The notes: generated by a model from the sequence alone, not told the origin. A stretch of DNA of 64,000 bases from Domibacillus indicus (GCF_023715895.1 NZ_JAMBOO010000011.1:42554-106553); one strand, 5' to 3'; positions 1-10,579 are shown, counted from the stretch's first letter. A program made the numbers and translations.

Positions 1-314
1 GCAGATGGGTGGTTATGACTTTCAATTTTAAACGCAACGGCCTGACCGTCACCGATATCAACGATACCAGCGCCTTCACCCGGTCCCTGCAAAACGTGCT
101 CGCCTTTTGTTGGGAAGCGGCTTAAAACAGGTTTGGAATTTTTATAGCTGCAATGCTCTGACCACATAACCGAGAAAAGACCTGTTTCTGCGTAGTTTGG
201 CAGGCGGCCAAGAATTTTTTCTACTTTCGCAAATTCTTCATCCGTTAAGCCCATTGTGCTGTATAGTTTTTCGTCTTTAATTTGCTGTGGATTTGGTTCA
301 AGCATTAACGACAT
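1..314 (-). CDS. purL: Phosphoribosylformylglycinamidine synthase, large subunit, N-terminal part
   Basis: Only the first ~104 codons are inside the window; the gene runs off the left edge. PurL converts FGAR, ATP and glutamine-derived ammonia to FGAM and works with PurQ and PurS. The start is ATG at 314, reading [18 protein letters not shown], behind GGAGGAATTCTC, an ideal ribosome binding site. The N-terminal helix and the later GLTDEEF and [12 protein letters not shown] segments are typical of the small-type Bacillus PurL. The start lies inside the last codons of purQ (17-nt overlap), which indicates translational coupling. Confidence 0.95.
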   Translation of the reverse strand, partial: MSLMLEPNPQQIKDEKLYSTMGLTDEEFAKVEKILGRLPNYAETGLFSVMWSEHCSYKNSKPVLSRFPTKGEHVLQGPGEGAGIVDIGDGQAVAFKIESHNHPS

Positions 315-981
315 GAGAATTCCTCCAGTGCTTTACAATTGATTGGAAAAGTTTAAGGCCATCCGCGCTGCCAAGAAGTTCATCAACAGCCCGCTCCGGA
401 TGCGGCATCATGCCAAGTACGTTGCCTTTTTCGTTTGTAACACCTGCAATATCAGAAAGGCTTCCGTTTACATCGCTCGCATATGTGAAGGCAATTTGAT
501 TGTTTTCCTTCAATTTTGCAAGTGTTGCTTCGTCACAGTAGTAGTTTCCTTCACCGTGTGCAACTGGAATGCTGATTTTTTCGCCTTTTTCGTATAAAGA
601 AGTAAACATCGTTTCATTATTTTCAACAGACAGCTCTACCGTCCGGCAAATAAACTTTAAGTTTTTGTTGCGAAGCATAGCTCCTGGAAGAAGGCCTGAT
701 TCAAGCAAAATTTGAAACCCGTTGCAGACGCCAAGAACCGGCTTGCCCGCTTCCGCAGCACGTTTAACTGCGGCCATTACGTTTGACATGTGAGCGATCG
801 CGCCTGAACGCAGGTAGTCTCCGTATGAAAAGCCTCCTGGAAGCAAAATACCGTCATATTCATCAAGGTTGTCCGCATCATGCCAGACAAGATCAACCTG
901 CTCGCCTAATTCGTCTTTTACTGCATGGTACATGTCCACATCACAGTTAGATCCTGGAAATACGATGACTGCAAATTTCAC
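298..981 (-). CDS. purQ: Phosphoribosylformylglycinamidine synthase, glutaminase subunit PurQ
   Basis: Class I glutamine amidotransferase that releases ammonia from glutamine for PurL in step 4 of purine synthesis. The 227 residues match the usual length. The nucleophile is Cys86 in LGVCNGFQ, and His194/Glu196 in MMPHPE complete the triad; the oxyanion region is [13 protein letters not shown] (47-59). The gene overlaps purS upstream by 4 nt (ATGA type) and purL downstream by 17 nt, so the three FGAM synthase subunits are translationally coupled. Cytosolic. Confidence 0.97.
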   Translation of the reverse strand: MKFAVIVFPGSNCDVDMYHAVKDELGEQVDLVWHDADNLDEYDGILLPGGFSYGDYLRSGAIAHMSNVMAAVKRAAEAGKPVLGVCNGFQILLESGLLPGAMLRNKNLKFICRTVELSVENNETMFTSLYEKGEKISIPVAHGEGNYYCDEATLAKLKENNQIAFTYASDVNGSLSDIAGVTNEKGNVLGMMPHPERAVDELLGSADGLKLFQSIVKHWRNSHVVNA

Positions 982-1232
982 TGTTTCGCACTCTCCTCGA
1001 TTTCATATCGGTAATCTTCAATAACCGGGTTTGACAAAAGTTTTTCACATACTTCTTTGACTGTGCCCTCTACGTCACGAACAGAATCATCGAATTGAAG
1101 CTCCATGTATTTGCCGATGCGCACTTCTTCTACTCCTTGGTAGCCAAGGTTTGATAGAGATTGCTGTACTGCTTTTCCTTGCGGGTCTAATACACTTTCA
1201 CGAAGTGTTACGTAAACTTTCACTTTATACAT
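978..1232 (-). CDS. purS: Phosphoribosylformylglycinamidine synthase subunit PurS
   Basis: An 84-residue protein, the normal PurS size, beginning [20 protein letters not shown] and containing the conserved [16 protein letters not shown] segment. PurS forms a small ferredoxin-like dimer that bridges PurL and PurQ in the Gram-positive FGAM synthase. It overlaps purC (1 nt) and purQ (4 nt). Co-transcribed in the pur operon and so expected to respond to PurR and to the guanine riboswitch upstream of purE. Confidence 0.96.
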   Translation of the reverse strand: MYKVKVYVTLRESVLDPQGKAVQQSLSNLGYQGVEEVRIGKYMELQFDDSVRDVEGTVKEVCEKLLSNPVIEDYRYEIEESAKQ

Positions 1233-1945
1233 TATAGAGTTCCTCCAAGTCGATTGTAGATTTCGGTATATGCTTCTGTCAGTCCGCCAAGATCCCGGCG
1301 GAACAAGTCTTTATCGAGTTTGCGATTTGTGCCTTTTTCCCATAGACGGCATGTATCCGGCGAAATTTCATCGGCTAGCAGAATGCTTCCATCCTTTTGA
1401 CGGCCAAATTCGATTTTAAAGTCAATGAGGTCAACACCCATTTCGCTAAACAATGGAATGAGTACATCGTTTACACGAAGAGCTTCTTTTTTCAAAATTT
1501 GCACTTCTTCAGGTGCTGCCACGTCAAGCAGACGGATATGATCTTCTGTTAAGAGCGGATCACCGAGGTCATCGTTTTTGTAATAAAACTCAACGAGCGG
1601 CTCCTTAAACCGCACGCCTTCTTCAAAGCCGAGGCGCTTGGCAATGCTGCCAGCGGCAACATTGCGCACCACAACTTCAAGCGGAATAATATCAACATGC
1701 TTCACAAGCTGCTCGTTTTCAGACAGCTGCTCAACAAAGTGAGACTGAATACCCTGCTCGGCGAGCTTCTCAAACAACAGCCCTGTGATTAAATTATTTA
1801 AGCGGCCTTTACCGTCGATTTCTGCTTTTTTCTCACCGTTAAAAGCAGTCGCTGAGTTTTTATATTCGATCCAGACGATCTCTTCCTGGTCTGTTGCATA
1901 AATGCGTTTTGCTTTTCCTTCATAGAGCTGCTTGCCTTTTTGCAT
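1232..1945 (-). CDS. purC: SAICAR synthetase
   Basis: Phosphoribosylaminoimidazole-succinocarboxamide synthase, joining CAIR and aspartate with ATP. The 237 residues are normal for Bacillus PurC. Family hallmarks are the start [14 protein letters not shown], the central [12 protein letters not shown] (about 91-102), and DFKIEFGR followed by [13 protein letters not shown] (about 190-203). It sits between purB (28-nt gap) and purS (1-nt overlap) in the operon. Confidence 0.97.
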   Translation of the reverse strand: MQKGKQLYEGKAKRIYATDQEEIVWIEYKNSATAFNGEKKAEIDGKGRLNNLITGLLFEKLAEQGIQSHFVEQLSENEQLVKHVDIIPLEVVVRNVAAGSIAKRLGFEEGVRFKEPLVEFYYKNDDLGDPLLTEDHIRLLDVAAPEEVQILKKEALRVNDVLIPLFSEMGVDLIDFKIEFGRQKDGSILLADEISPDTCRLWEKGTNRKLDKDLFRRDLGGLTEAYTEIYNRLGGTL

Positions 1946-1973
1946 GATGTGATCCTCCCAGGTTCCGGTTTAA

Positions 1974-3266
1974 TTAAAGACCAATGCGGTCAAAAATCGT
2001 GTCGACATGTTTGATATGGTAGTTATAGTCAAAGCAGTCAGCAATTTCTTCCGGTGTTAATTTCGACGTGATCGTTTCGTCCGCTTCTACAAGTGAACGG
2101 AACTGAACTTGCTTGTCCCATGCTTCCATCGCCCGCGGCTGTACAGTGTCATAAGCTGCTTCACGCGCCATGCCTTTGTCGATCAGGGCAAGAAGAATAC
2201 GCTGTGAGTAAATAAGGCCAAGTGTACGGTCCATATTGCGCTTCATGTTTTCCGGGAATACCGTCAAGTTCTTCACAATGTTGCCGAAACGGTTCAGCAT
2301 GTAATTCAAGGCAATCGTTGCATCCGGCAGAATCACGCGCTCTGCAGATGAATGAGAGATATCGCGCTCATGCCAAAGCGATACATTCTCGTATGCTGTA
2401 ACCATGTGGCCGCGAATTACACGCGCAAGGCCAACCATGTTTTCAGATCCGATTGGATTACGTTTATGCGGCATTGCAGATGAGCCTTTTTGTCCTTTTG
2501 CAAATGCTTCTTCTACTTCGCGTGTTTCTGACTTTTGCAGGCCGCGAATTTCCGTTGCGAATTTTTCGATAGATGCAGCAACGAGTGCAAGAGTAGCCAT
2601 ATAATGTGCATGGCGGTCACGCTGAAGAGTCTGCGTTGAAACCGGTGCTGGTTTCGTACCTAGCTTTTCGCAAACATATTGCTCAACAAACGGATCGATA
2701 TTTGCGTATGTGCCGACTGCACCAGAGATTTTTCCGTATTGAACGCCGTCAGCTGCGTCGTTAAAGCGCTCAAGGTTCCGTTTCATTTCTTCATACCAAA
2801 GGGCCATCTTCAAGCCGAATGTTGTTGGTTCTGCATGAACGCCGTGTGTGCGGCCCATCATTACCGTGTGTTTATGTTCAATCGCTTTGTCGCGAAGGAT
2901 GTCGATAAAGTTCTCAATGTCTTTACGTAAAATGTCGTTCGCCTGCTTTAATAGATAAGAAAGGGCCGTGTCGACTACATCTGTTGACGTTAATCCGTAA
3001 TGCACCCATTTGCGCTCTTCTCCAAGTGTTTCGGATACAGCGCGGGTAAATGCCACTACGTCATGGCGTGTTTCTAGTTCAATTTCGTTAATGCGGTCAA
3101 TGTCAAAGCTTGCATTTGCACGAAGTTTTTGAACATCTTCTTTTGGGATTTCACCAAGCTCAGACCATGCCTCGCAAGCTAAGATTTCTACTTCAAGCCA
3201 TGCTTTGAATTTGTTTTCTTCTGTCCAGATGCTGCCCATTTCAGGTCGTGTATAGCGTTCGATCAT
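1974..3266 (-). CDS. purB: Adenylosuccinate lyase
   Basis: Catalyses fumarate elimination from SAICAR and from adenylosuccinate. At 430 residues it has full length. The fumarase/aspartase superfamily signature [10 protein letters not shown] is at 262-271 and carries the catalytic serine loop. The general acid/base region [10 protein letters not shown] is at 138-147, and the N-terminal [17 protein letters not shown] motif is typical. It lies between purK and purC with short gaps on the same strand. Confidence 0.97.
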   Translation of the reverse strand: MIERYTRPEMGSIWTEENKFKAWLEVEILACEAWSELGEIPKEDVQKLRANASFDIDRINEIELETRHDVVAFTRAVSETLGEERKWVHYGLTSTDVVDTALSYLLKQANDILRKDIENFIDILRDKAIEHKHTVMMGRTHGVHAEPTTFGLKMALWYEEMKRNLERFNDAADGVQYGKISGAVGTYANIDPFVEQYVCEKLGTKPAPVSTQTLQRDRHAHYMATLALVAASIEKFATEIRGLQKSETREVEEAFAKGQKGSSAMPHKRNPIGSENMVGLARVIRGHMVTAYENVSLWHERDISHSSAERVILPDATIALNYMLNRFGNIVKNLTVFPENMKRNMDRTLGLIYSQRILLALIDKGMAREAAYDTVQPRAMEAWDKQVQFRSLVEADETITSKLTPEEIADCFDYNYHIKHVDTIFDRIGL

Positions 3267-3294
3267 TAGTTGTCATCCTCCGATTAATCGTCGT

Positions 3295-4431
3295 TTATTT
3301 TGTCCAAATCCGGCTTTCCTGGATTTCGGTTAAGGTTTCATCAATATTATCTGTCAAAATGGTTACATGACCCATTTTCCGTTTTTCTTTTGCTTCGTCT
3401 TTTCCGTATAAGTGAATGGACCATTCAGGCTTGTCTACAATGGCGCTCACAACACCCTCTACATGTTCACCGAGCACATTGACCATGACAGCTGGCTTTA
3501 AAAGCGCTGTGCTTTTAAGCGGCCAGTTGCAAACAGCGCGGATGTGCTGGCCAAACTGGGAGATTCCGCACGCTTCGATCGTATAATGCCCGGAGTTGTG
3601 CGGCCGCGGTGCCAATTCATTAATGTAAATGCCGCCTTCTTCTGTTACAAACATCTCAACAGCCAGGGTGCCGACAAGGGACAGCGCCGATGCAATGCTC
3701 TCTGCTGCCTCATGTGCAGCCTGCTCGGTTTCTTTCGAAATACGGGCCGGTACAATTGATTCGTGCAGAATGTTATCTACGTGAATGTTTTCTGCCACCG
3801 GGAAAAATGTCGTTTCCCCTTCTGGATTTCGTGTCACAATGGCGGATATTTCTTTTTGGAATGGAATCCATTGTTCAAGTACACAGTCACCGTGCGTAAG
3901 CAGCTTGGCTGCTTCTGATGCCTGGTTCACTTCTCTTAACACAAACTGCCCTTTGCCGTCATATCCGCCGGTTGCCGTTTTCAGTACAGCCGGCAGGCCA
4001 AGCGCCTCGATTCCTTCCAGCAGATCAGACTCGGTTCGAATCACCCGATAAGGGGCAACCGGCACGCCTGCATTCGAGATCGCTTCTTTTTCGTAAATGC
4101 GGTTTTGCGTAATACGGATCAGCTCTGCTCCCTGCGGAATATGGGCCGTGTTCATCAGCTCTTTTAAGCCTTCATAATCGATATTTTCAAATTCGTAGGT
4201 GATCACGTCACTTACTTGTGCCAGGCGCTGAAGTGCGTCCTGGTCATTGTAAGGCGCTTGGATGACGATATCCGCTGTCTGCGTGCATGGGGCTCCTTCT
4301 GCCGGTTCAAGAACGGCGATGCGAAAGCCCGCTTCTTTAGCGGCCAGTGCCATCATACGTCCTAATTGTCCGCCGCCGATGATGCCAATCGTTTTTCCCG
4401 GTTCAATGATTTTTCTAGCCAAGCTGATCAC
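3295..4431 (-). CDS. purK: N5-carboxyaminoimidazole ribonucleotide synthase
   Basis: ATP-grasp enzyme that makes N5-CAIR from AIR, bicarbonate and ATP; 378 residues. The N-terminal Rossmann-like start is [21 protein letters not shown] (about 15-35). The ATP-grasp core includes [13 protein letters not shown] and [18 protein letters not shown] near residue 270. It overlaps purE by 17 nt, so the product of PurK passes to a neighbouring, co-translated mutase. Confidence 0.96.
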   Translation of the reverse strand: MISLARKIIEPGKTIGIIGGGQLGRMMALAAKEAGFRIAVLEPAEGAPCTQTADIVIQAPYNDQDALQRLAQVSDVITYEFENIDYEGLKELMNTAHIPQGAELIRITQNRIYEKEAISNAGVPVAPYRVIRTESDLLEGIEALGLPAVLKTATGGYDGKGQFVLREVNQASEAAKLLTHGDCVLEQWIPFQKEISAIVTRNPEGETTFFPVAENIHVDNILHESIVPARISKETEQAAHEAAESIASALSLVGTLAVEMFVTEEGGIYINELAPRPHNSGHYTIEACGISQFGQHIRAVCNWPLKSTALLKPAVMVNVLGEHVEGVVSAIVDKPEWSIHLYGKDEAKEKRKMGHVTILTDNIDETLTEIQESRIWTK

Positions 4432-4903
4432 TGCTTTCGAGGACCGTTTTTTCTGTTTCCTTCCGGCGCTTGTCCAACCGCGCCGCTACACCTGTGTCTG
4501 CGATCGACAAAATTTGCGCCGCCAGCAGACCGGCATTGGTTGCACCGGCTTTGCCAATCGCTGTTGTAGCAACAGGCACGCCGCCCGGCATTTGAACGAT
4601 AGAAAGAAGAGAATCAAGTCCATTTAACGCTTTTGACTGAACAGGGACGCCGATAACCGGCAGAGTCGTTTTTGCTGCCGTCATGCCTGGCAGATGAGCA
4701 GCCCCTCCTGCTCCCGCAATGATTACTTTAATTCCTCGCTCCCGTGCCGTTTCGGCATATTCAAACATCAAATCAGGGGTGCGATGTGCGGACACCACTT
4801 TCTTTTCATAGGGAATGTCAAGTTCATCGAGTACGTCACATGCGTGCTTCATTGTTTCCCAATCTGATGTGCTTCCCATAATAACGCCAACTTCAATCGT
4901 CAT
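4415..4903 (-). CDS. purE: N5-CAIR mutase
   Basis: Class I PurE, converting N5-CAIR to CAIR; 162 residues. The phosphate- and substrate-binding motifs GSTSDW (10-15), SAHRTP (38-43) and [12 protein letters not shown] (63-74) are all present. It is the first gene of the pur operon. The leader between it and the promoter holds the riboswitch and terminator listed separately, so its transcription is set by attenuation as well as by PurR. Confidence 0.97.
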   Translation of the reverse strand: MTIEVGVIMGSTSDWETMKHACDVLDELDIPYEKKVVSAHRTPDLMFEYAETARERGIKVIIAGAGGAAHLPGMTAAKTTLPVIGVPVQSKALNGLDSLLSIVQMPGGVPVATTAIGKAGATNAGLLAAQILSIADTGVAARLDKRRKETEKTVLESSDQLG

Positions 4904-4933
4904 CTTGATCCTCCATTGTGAGATTTTTTTACA

Positions 4934-4986
4934 TAAAAAAACGGGCAGACCGCTTCTCCGGTAAAAAGGAGAAAGCGATTCGCCCG
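4934..4986 (-). terminator. Riboswitch-controlled terminator of the pur operon leader
   Basis: On the transcribed strand CGGGCGAATCGCTTTCTCC pairs, with internal mismatches, to GGAGAAGCGGTCTGCCCG and is followed by seven T. It lies between the purine aptamer and purE, where a guanine-responsive OFF switch is expected. Confidence 0.85.
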
Positions 4987-5012
4987 TAGTCGATCGAGAG
5001 TACGAATGCTTT

Positions 5013-5080
5013 CCCCATAGTCGGCTCGTTTACGGCGGCCGGTAGAAACTCGCGGGCCATATTCCCGCTATTATATGAGG
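5013..5080 (-). promoter_or_regulatory. Purine riboswitch, guanine/hypoxanthine class, pur operon leader
   Basis: Read on the minus strand, P1 is CCTCATA paired to TATGGGG. P2 is GCGGG/CCCGC with loop AATATGG, J2/3 contains GTTTCTACC and L3 contains CCGTAAA. The junction GACTATG carries C at the base that pairs with the ligand (C74 in the B. subtilis xpt numbering), so this should bind guanine or hypoxanthine. P3 appears to carry one unpaired A (CG-A-GCC), one base more than in xpt. Confidence 0.93.
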
Positions 5081-5099
5081 TGCTTTATTTGTCCTCTAC

Positions 5100-5129
5100 A
5101 TATTAACAACCGATCGAAGGGGTTGTCAA
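5100..5129 (-). promoter_or_regulatory. Sigma-A promoter of the pur operon
   Basis: TTGACA (5129-5124) and TAATAT (5105-5100) are separated by 18 nt, with TG one base ahead of the -10 (extended -10). It lies just upstream of the riboswitch aptamer and next to two PurR boxes. Confidence 0.75.
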
Positions 5130-5130
5130 C

Positions 5131-5175
5131 AAAAAATCGAACGATATTTATTACTTATATTTTAATGTTCGTATT
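5131..5175. promoter_or_regulatory. PurR box pair of the pur operon
   Basis: CGAAC at 5138-5142 and GTTCG at 5167-5171 form an inverted pair in AT-rich flanks with 24 nt between them, as in known PurR control regions. The distal box overlaps the end of the upstream gene yebG. The same 24-nt spacing recurs at pbuG. Confidence 0.8.
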
Positions 5176-5369
5176 TAAGTCATTATTTTTCCTTCAAAGA
5201 CGATTTCACGACCAATCGGCACATGAATTGTTTCCCCGTTTTCCTTCCGTTCTTCAAAAAGAGGCTTTTCCATCCGCCGCACCGGCATATAGCCTTCACG
5301 CTTCATTCGTTCGAGGCACTCATCAATCGTTTCGTTTTCCTGCACGTAAAAAGTCTTTTTTTTGCTCAT
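5175..5369 (-). CDS. yebG: NETI motif protein (YebG type)
   Basis: A 64-residue protein, [36 protein letters not shown]..., with the [11 protein letters not shown] motif that names the small NETI family. The function is unknown. Its ATG overlaps the stop of the upstream YebE gene (ATGA). As recalled, this yebE-yebG pair also lies just upstream of purE in B. subtilis, which supports the assignment. Confidence 0.85.
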   Translation of the reverse strand: MSKKKTFYVQENETIDECLERMKREGYMPVRRMEKPLFEERKENGETIHVPIGREIVFEGKIMT

Positions 5370-5908
5370 TGCATCAATTTTCCCTTTCTCACTTGTTTTA
5401 CCCAGAAGCCGCCATGAATAGTTTTCGGTTCAAAAGCAATAATAAATGCTTTTGGGTCAAGGTCTTTAATTTTCTCATACAGCTTCAGCTCATATTTACG
5501 CGGCGTCAAAATCTGCATCGCCATCCGTTCGCCTTCAAGCCCGTTCGCTGCCCAGTTGGTCACTCCATAGCCTTCCTGGCGCAATTGCTTCGGCAGGTCT
5601 TTATCATATTCCTTTGTGATCACATTTACCGTAATATATCCAAGCGCCAGCTTTTCCTCGATCTTCATGCCAACGATCACTCCCACACCGTAGCCGACCG
5701 CATAAGCAATCAAGTTTTGAATTTCGTTTAAGTTATCGAGCACCAGCCCAAGACCTACAACATAAATAACAACCTCAATCGTACTGACAAAAGCGGCTGT
5801 GTAGCGATAGCCCTTCAAGGTCAAAATCATGCGGATCGTAAAAAATGAAACGTATACAATATTGATCAGCAAAATAATGACAACCATTAGTAACGCATTA
5901 TCCATCAT
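5366..5908 (-). CDS. yebE: Membrane protein of the DUF2179/DUF5698 family (YebE type)
   Basis: A 180-residue protein. The N-terminal half has three predicted transmembrane segments (about 5-25, 38-60 and 68-88). The cytosolic C-terminal half holds a small alpha/beta domain typical of UPF0316/DUF2179 proteins ([28 protein letters not shown]). The function is not established. It is followed by yebG with a 4-nt overlap. Confidence 0.85.
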   Translation of the reverse strand: MMDNALLMVVIILLINIVYVSFFTIRMILTLKGYRYTAAFVSTIEVVIYVVGLGLVLDNLNEIQNLIAYAVGYGVGVIVGMKIEEKLALGYITVNVITKEYDKDLPKQLRQEGYGVTNWAANGLEGERMAMQILTPRKYELKLYEKIKDLDPKAFIIAFEPKTIHGGFWVKQVRKGKLMQ

Positions 5909-5954
5909 CGTGATTCACTCCTCTTTCCCGGCAGTTTACCATATTGGCGCTCAT

Positions 5955-5988
5955 TAAAAAAGCCTCAGCCGAATGATCGACTGAGGCA
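5955..5988 (-). terminator. Terminator behind ptsG
   Basis: On the minus strand GCCTCAG and CTGAGGC pair around a 12-nt loop and are followed by six T. It lies 10 nt after the ptsG stop. Confidence 0.9.
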
Positions 5989-5997
5989 GATTGCTTC

Positions 5998-8064
5998 TTA
6001 TTTAATAGTGATGATGTTCTCGTCGCCATTTTTCACAGTTCCCGGCTTTTCAACCGTTACGGATTGACCTTCTGCAAGGTTTGTGAAAATAATCGGCGTG
6101 ATCGTCGATGTGGCATTTTTTGCAATGTAGTCCAGGTCCACTTTAAGAAGCGGCTGGCCTGCTTTCACTTCATCACCTTCTGATACAAGGGCCTCAAAAC
6201 CTTCCCCGTTCAGCTTTACTGTATCGATACCGAAGTGAATCAAGATTTCGCGTCCACTGTCCGCTGTAATACCGATCGCATGCTTTGTCGGGAAGACGTT
6301 GATAATTTTACCGTTTACCGGAGATACGACTGTACCATCGTTTGGCTTGATCGCAAAGCCGTCACCCATCATTTTTCCAGCGAAAACAGGGTCCGGTACT
6401 TCCGTAATTGGCAGAAGCTCACCTGAAATAGGTGCTACAAACTTATCTTCTACATCATTACGGATTGCAGCTGGTGCCGCGTTTTCCACTTCTTTTTGCG
6501 TTTCCTGGTCCGGTTTTACGGTTGCTGTTGGACGAGGCTTGCTGCCTTTCATAATGTCCGCCATTTGGTGGCGCAGGCCGTCTGATTTCGGTCCAAAGAT
6601 AGCCTGGATGTTGTTGCCCACTTCAAGGACGCCTGCTGCTCCAAGCTGTTTCAAACGTTTTTTATCAACGTTGCCGATATCATTTACAGATACGCGAAGA
6701 CGTGTGATACATGCGTCAAGGTTCACAATGTTTTCTTTTCCGCCCATCGCATCCAGAATCTCGTATGGAAGTTCACCGGCTACAACTGCTGGTCCCTCTT
6801 CACTATCTGCATCTTCTGTCTCACGTCCTGGTGTTGCAAGGTTAAACTTGCGGATCGCAAAACGGAAACCGAAGTAGTAAATAACCGCAAATACAAGACC
6901 TACTGGAATAACAATCCATGCATTTGTTTGCGGATTTAAAAGACCGAATAGTGTATAGTCAATCAAACCGCCTGAGAATGTCATACCAATTTTTACATCC
7001 AGCAAGTTCATTGTCATAAATGACAGACCCGCAAAAATCGCGTGAACTCCGAACAGAACAGGTGCTACGAACAAGAATGAGAACTCAAGCGGCTCTGTAA
7101 TCCCTGTTAAGAAAGATGTTAATGCAGCAGAACCCATAAGGCCGGCTACTACTTTTTTACGCTCCGGGCGCGCTTCATGATAAATTGCAAGCGCTGCTGC
7201 CGGAAGACCGAACATCATGAATGGATATTTACCAGTCATAAATGTACCAGCTGTTAAGTTTTCAACACCGTCCCGAATCTGCGCCATAAACATTGGCTGG
7301 TCACCACGAACAATTTCACCCGCCGCCGTTGTGTACTGGCCAAATTCATACCAGAATGGTGAATAGAAAATGTGATGCAGACCGAATGGAATTAAGCTTC
7401 GTTCAATTACACCGAAAATAAAAGCAGATAGGGCAAGATTACCTTCTAACAGTACGTGTGAAAAGGCATTTAAGCCACTTTGAATTGGCGGCCAGATCAC
7501 AATCATAAGAAGACCCATAACAACTGCTGAAGCCGCTGTTGCAATCGGAACGAACCGTTTGCCCGCAAAGAATCCTAAGTATGATGGTAATTCAATGTTA
7601 AAGAATTTGTTGTACATGTAAGCGGCAATCGCTCCCACGATAATCCCGCCGAATACACCGGTTTGCAGGGATGGAATTCCAAGAATAAGCGCATAAGCAG
7701 GGTTGCCGCCTTCTAGAACAGCGATTCTCTCCAAGCCTAGTGCTGTCCCCATTGTGGCGTTCATAATTAAATATCCGACGATCGCCGCAAGACCAGCAAC
7801 ACCGTCACCGCCTGCAAGACCAATTGCTACACCGACCGCAAAGAGTATCGGCAAGTTTCCGAAAACAATGTCACCTGAGTTTTCCATAACAGACGCGACT
7901 GTAACAATCCAGTCAGCTGTTAAAAACGGTGCTAAATCAGTTAAAGCTGGGTTTTGCAGCGCATTACCAAATGCAAGCAAAAGTCCGGCAGCCGGCAAAA
8001 TCGCAACAGGCAGCATAAGTGCTTTACCGATTTTCTGAAGCACACCGAAAAGCTTTTTAAACAT
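5998..8064 (-). CDS. ptsG: PTS glucose permease EIICBA
   Basis: Glucose-specific phosphotransferase permease that imports and phosphorylates glucose; 688 residues from the ATG at 8064, which has the site GAGGAGGAAACACAC. An upstream in-frame start would add 12 residues without a good site. The membrane IIC domain spans about 1-410 ([13 protein letters not shown] and GITEPLEF are the sugar-binding regions). IIB has its phosphocysteine at C452 ([10 protein letters not shown]). IIA has H595 and H610 (ILIHFGID). The leader carries a RAT/terminator switch for GlcT, encoded next door. Confidence 0.96.
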   Translation of the reverse strand: MFKKLFGVLQKIGKALMLPVAILPAAGLLLAFGNALQNPALTDLAPFLTADWIVTVASVMENSGDIVFGNLPILFAVGVAIGLAGGDGVAGLAAIVGYLIMNATMGTALGLERIAVLEGGNPAYALILGIPSLQTGVFGGIIVGAIAAYMYNKFFNIELPSYLGFFAGKRFVPIATAASAVVMGLLMIVIWPPIQSGLNAFSHVLLEGNLALSAFIFGVIERSLIPFGLHHIFYSPFWYEFGQYTTAAGEIVRGDQPMFMAQIRDGVENLTAGTFMTGKYPFMMFGLPAAALAIYHEARPERKKVVAGLMGSAALTSFLTGITEPLEFSFLFVAPVLFGVHAIFAGLSFMTMNLLDVKIGMTFSGGLIDYTLFGLLNPQTNAWIVIPVGLVFAVIYYFGFRFAIRKFNLATPGRETEDADSEEGPAVVAGELPYEILDAMGGKENIVNLDACITRLRVSVNDIGNVDKKRLKQLGAAGVLEVGNNIQAIFGPKSDGLRHQMADIMKGSKPRPTATVKPDQETQKEVENAAPAAIRNDVEDKFVAPISGELLPITEVPDPVFAGKMMGDGFAIKPNDGTVVSPVNGKIINVFPTKHAIGITADSGREILIHFGIDTVKLNGEGFEALVSEGDEVKAGQPLLKVDLDYIAKNATSTITPIIFTNLAEGQSVTVEKPGTVKNGDENIITIK

Positions 8065-8129
8065 GTGTGTTTCCTCCTCTATATTGAATAGTATGTGCAT
8101 TACAAAGATGAATCAGACAGACAAGCACG

Positions 8130-8236
8130 AAAAAAGGCATGAGAAAAGAAGACATCAGAAAATAGAAGTCCTAATAAACCCCTATTTTCCCTGTATCTCC
8201 TTTACTCATGCCTGATCGTATCAGTAACACGTAAAG
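8130..8236 (-). promoter_or_regulatory. RAT site and GlcT-controlled terminator of ptsG
   Basis: The leader RNA carries ACTGATACGATCAGGCATGA and onward into GTAAAGG, which looks like the GlcT ribonucleic antiterminator target of B. subtilis ptsG. GGCATGAG (8212-8205) can instead pair with CTCATGCC (8143-8136), which is followed by six T. The two structures share GGCATGAG, so GlcT binding excludes the terminator. Confidence 0.9.
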
Positions 8237-8246
8237 AACAATGTAA

Positions 8247-9089
8247 TTATTTCATTTTTGTCTGTATCCGCTGCAGATGCATCGTTAAATAAACGGCTTC
8301 CGCATCATACACGGGATGTTTTAATGTCTGCTGCATCACTTTGATCAGCTTCCACGACAAATTATAACACACCGGATATTCCGCTTTCAATAGATTCGCG
8401 ATTTTTTCTGGTTCCTCGACTTTTTCCCCGCGGACCACCCGTTCAATCGTATATCGTATATGGCGTACAAGGCGCATATAATCAATGCTTTCTTTGTCCA
8501 GCTCCACCTCAAGCTGAGATTCAATCATTCCAACTAATGTCGCAATCAGCTCAGAGTGCCGGCTTAAATCCTTCACATCTTTATTGGCAATTGCACTATG
8601 AATATGAAGAGCAATAAAGCCGGTTTCCCCTTCCGGCAGTTTAATCGTCAGCTTGCTGTTAATCAGCTTCGTAACCTCTTCTGCTATTTCATACTCAAAC
8701 GGATAGAGCGCTTTCGTTTCCAGCAAAAACGGGTTGCTAATGCCCATACCGCGCATCATACGATTTACCGCAAACAACAGGTGATCTGTCAGGCCGACGT
8801 GAATGTGCTCGTTCAGCGTTTCCCCTACCCGCTCACGAATAAGTTCCACTGCCGCAATAATGACTTTCAACGTTTGATCATCTAAGTGAGGCAGCAGCTT
8901 TTTATACTGCTCCTGCTCGCTCCGGTCCTTTAATACAAACAGCTTTTCCACCGAACTCCGCACAATGCTGTCTCCCTGCTGCCGGCCATAGCCGATCCCT
9001 CTTCCAATCAGCACAACTTCTGTTTTATCATCTGACGCTGCAATGAGCACATTGTTATTTAATACTTTTTTCACAAAAAATTTCTCCAT
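8247..9089 (-). CDS. glcT: Transcription antiterminator GlcT
   Basis: BglG/SacY-family RNA-binding antiterminator of 280 residues. The N-terminal CAT domain (1-60) starts FFVKKVLNNNVLIAAS and contains IGRGIGYGRQQGD. It is followed by two PTS regulation domains (about 70-170 and 175-280). The conserved histidines lie near HIHVGLTDH and LHIHSA in PRD1 and VRHIRYTIER and LTMHLQR in PRD2. It is expected to be phosphorylated by PtsG and to bind the RAT site in the ptsG leader only 11 nt downstream. Confidence 0.95.
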   Translation of the reverse strand: MEKFFVKKVLNNNVLIAASDDKTEVVLIGRGIGYGRQQGDSIVRSSVEKLFVLKDRSEQEQYKKLLPHLDDQTLKVIIAAVELIRERVGETLNEHIHVGLTDHLLFAVNRMMRGMGISNPFLLETKALYPFEYEIAEEVTKLINSKLTIKLPEGETGFIALHIHSAIANKDVKDLSRHSELIATLVGMIESQLEVELDKESIDYMRLVRHIRYTIERVVRGEKVEEPEKIANLLKAEYPVCYNLSWKLIKVMQQTLKHPVYDAEAVYLTMHLQRIQTKMK

Positions 9090-9138
9090 GGCACATCCCC
9101 GTTGTTTTGTTTTTTACAGTATAGCATGAGGGCGAAGC

Positions 9139-9174
9139 AAAAAAACACCTCTCTGTTTGGGAGAGAGGTGTTTT
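9139..9174 (-). terminator. Terminator behind pbuG
   Basis: On the minus strand AAAACACCTCTC and GAGAGGTGTTTT pair around CCAAACA and the T run continues. It ends the pbuG transcript 4 nt after its stop codon. Confidence 0.9.
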
Positions 9175-9178
9175 GGAA

Positions 9179-10513
9179 CTATTTTAAAAATACAAAATAA
9201 AGCACAAATACAACAAATAAGAAATACATAATTGGATGGATTTCTTTTCCACGTCCTTTCACGAGCATCGTGATCGGATAGAACACAAAGCCCATTGCAA
9301 TCCCGGTTGCAATACTGTAAGAAAGCGGCATAGCGATAATCGTTAAAAACGCCGGAACAGCAATTTCAAACTTCTTCCAGTCAATTAGTCCTAAAGACGA
9401 TACCATTAATACGCCGACAATAATGATCGCCGGTGCTGTTACGTGCGACGTGATAACGGACAATAGCGGGAAGAAGAAAATTGATAAAAGGAACAATACA
9501 CCCGTTACTACAGCTGCAAGACCTGTCCGCGCTCCGGCAGCTACACCAGCAGATGATTCGATATATGACGTTGTAGTCGAAGTTCCAAGAAGTGCTCCTG
9601 CTACAGTTGCGCAAGAATCAGCTAACAGCGCTTTTCCTGCCCGCGGCAGCTTATTGTCTTTCATTAGGCCTGCTTGAGTAGCAACTGCGACAAGTGTTCC
9701 TGCTGTATCAAAAAAATCAACAAACAAAAACGTTAAGACAATAACAAGCATTTGCAGTGTGAAAATGTCGCCCGGCGTTTGAAAGATGTTTTCAAGTGCT
9801 ACGCCGAATGTCGGTGCTACACTTGGCGCCGCTGAAACAATTTTAGTCGGCAGCTCCACAAGGCCAAAAATCATGCCGACTACTGCTGTGATCAGCATTC
9901 CGTAAAAAATGCCCCCGTTGACTCCTTTAGTCATCATAATAACCGTAATAATCAAACCAAAAATCGTCAGAAGTGTCGGGCCAGAACTCAAATCACCAAG
10001 TCCAACAAGCACAGCGTCGTCATTGACGATAATGCCGGCATTTTGAAAGCCGACAAATGTAATAAATAAACCAATCCCTGCTCCAACCGCATATTTAAGC
10101 TCGAGCGGAATCGAGTTAATAATCGTTTCCCGCAAGCCTGTCATCGTTAAAATAATGAAAATAATACCTGAGAACAAAACACCAGTTAGCGCTGTCTGCC
10201 AAGGAATACCATATGTTAAGATAACCGTATATGCAAAAAATGCATTTAACCCCATGCCTGGAGCAAGACCAATCGGATACTTGGCAAGCAGTCCCATAAT
10301 AATCGATCCAATTGCAGCAGCCAATGCCGTAGCTGTAAAGACCGCCCCATGATCCATCCGCATTGCATCCGGAAGGTCCGGTATAGACTGCAGTGATAAT
10401 GTCAGCGGATTGACCACCAAAATGTACGCCATAGATAAAAACGTTGTCAAGCCGCCAATGAGCTCGCGGCGGTACGTAGTGCCAAGTTCATCCATATGGA
10501 AAAACTTTCTCAT
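9179..10513 (-). CDS. pbuG: Hypoxanthine/guanine permease
   Basis: NCS2/AzgA-type purine permease of 444 residues. The start is ATG at 10513 (MRKFFHMDELGTTYRRELIGGLTTF), preceded by AAGGGAGAAAAAAGA; an open frame extends 60 codons further up, but that part lies in the riboswitch leader. Signature segments are TFLSMAYILVVNPLTLS, GLAPGMGLNAFFAYTV and DFFDTAGTLVAVATQAG, with about 12-14 membrane segments. The PurR boxes and guanine riboswitch upstream fit uptake of hypoxanthine/guanine. Confidence 0.94.
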   Translation of the reverse strand: MRKFFHMDELGTTYRRELIGGLTTFLSMAYILVVNPLTLSLQSIPDLPDAMRMDHGAVFTATALAAAIGSIIMGLLAKYPIGLAPGMGLNAFFAYTVILTYGIPWQTALTGVLFSGIIFIILTMTGLRETIINSIPLELKYAVGAGIGLFITFVGFQNAGIIVNDDAVLVGLGDLSSGPTLLTIFGLIITVIMMTKGVNGGIFYGMLITAVVGMIFGLVELPTKIVSAAPSVAPTFGVALENIFQTPGDIFTLQMLVIVLTFLFVDFFDTAGTLVAVATQAGLMKDNKLPRAGKALLADSCATVAGALLGTSTTTSYIESSAGVAAGARTGLAAVVTGVLFLLSIFFFPLLSVITSHVTAPAIIIVGVLMVSSLGLIDWKKFEIAVPAFLTIIAMPLSYSIATGIAMGFVFYPITMLVKGRGKEIHPIMYFLFVVFVLYFVFLK

Positions 10514-10546
10514 TCTTTTTTCTCCCTTCGATCTTATATACGAACG

Positions 10547-10579
10547 AAAAATACCCGGAGCAGTGGATGCTCCGGGTAC
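10547..10579 (-). terminator. Riboswitch-controlled terminator of pbuG
   Basis: TACCCGGAGC and GCTCCGGGTA form a perfect 10-bp stem around ATCCACT and are followed by TTTTT. It lies between the aptamer and the pbuG start. Confidence 0.9.

Noticed and set aside
5075..5731. 218-codon plus-strand frame opposite yebE/yebG
   Set aside because: It lies antisense to two well-supported genes, through the pur promoter, and its composition (many Phe, Ser, His) is typical of an antisense shadow.
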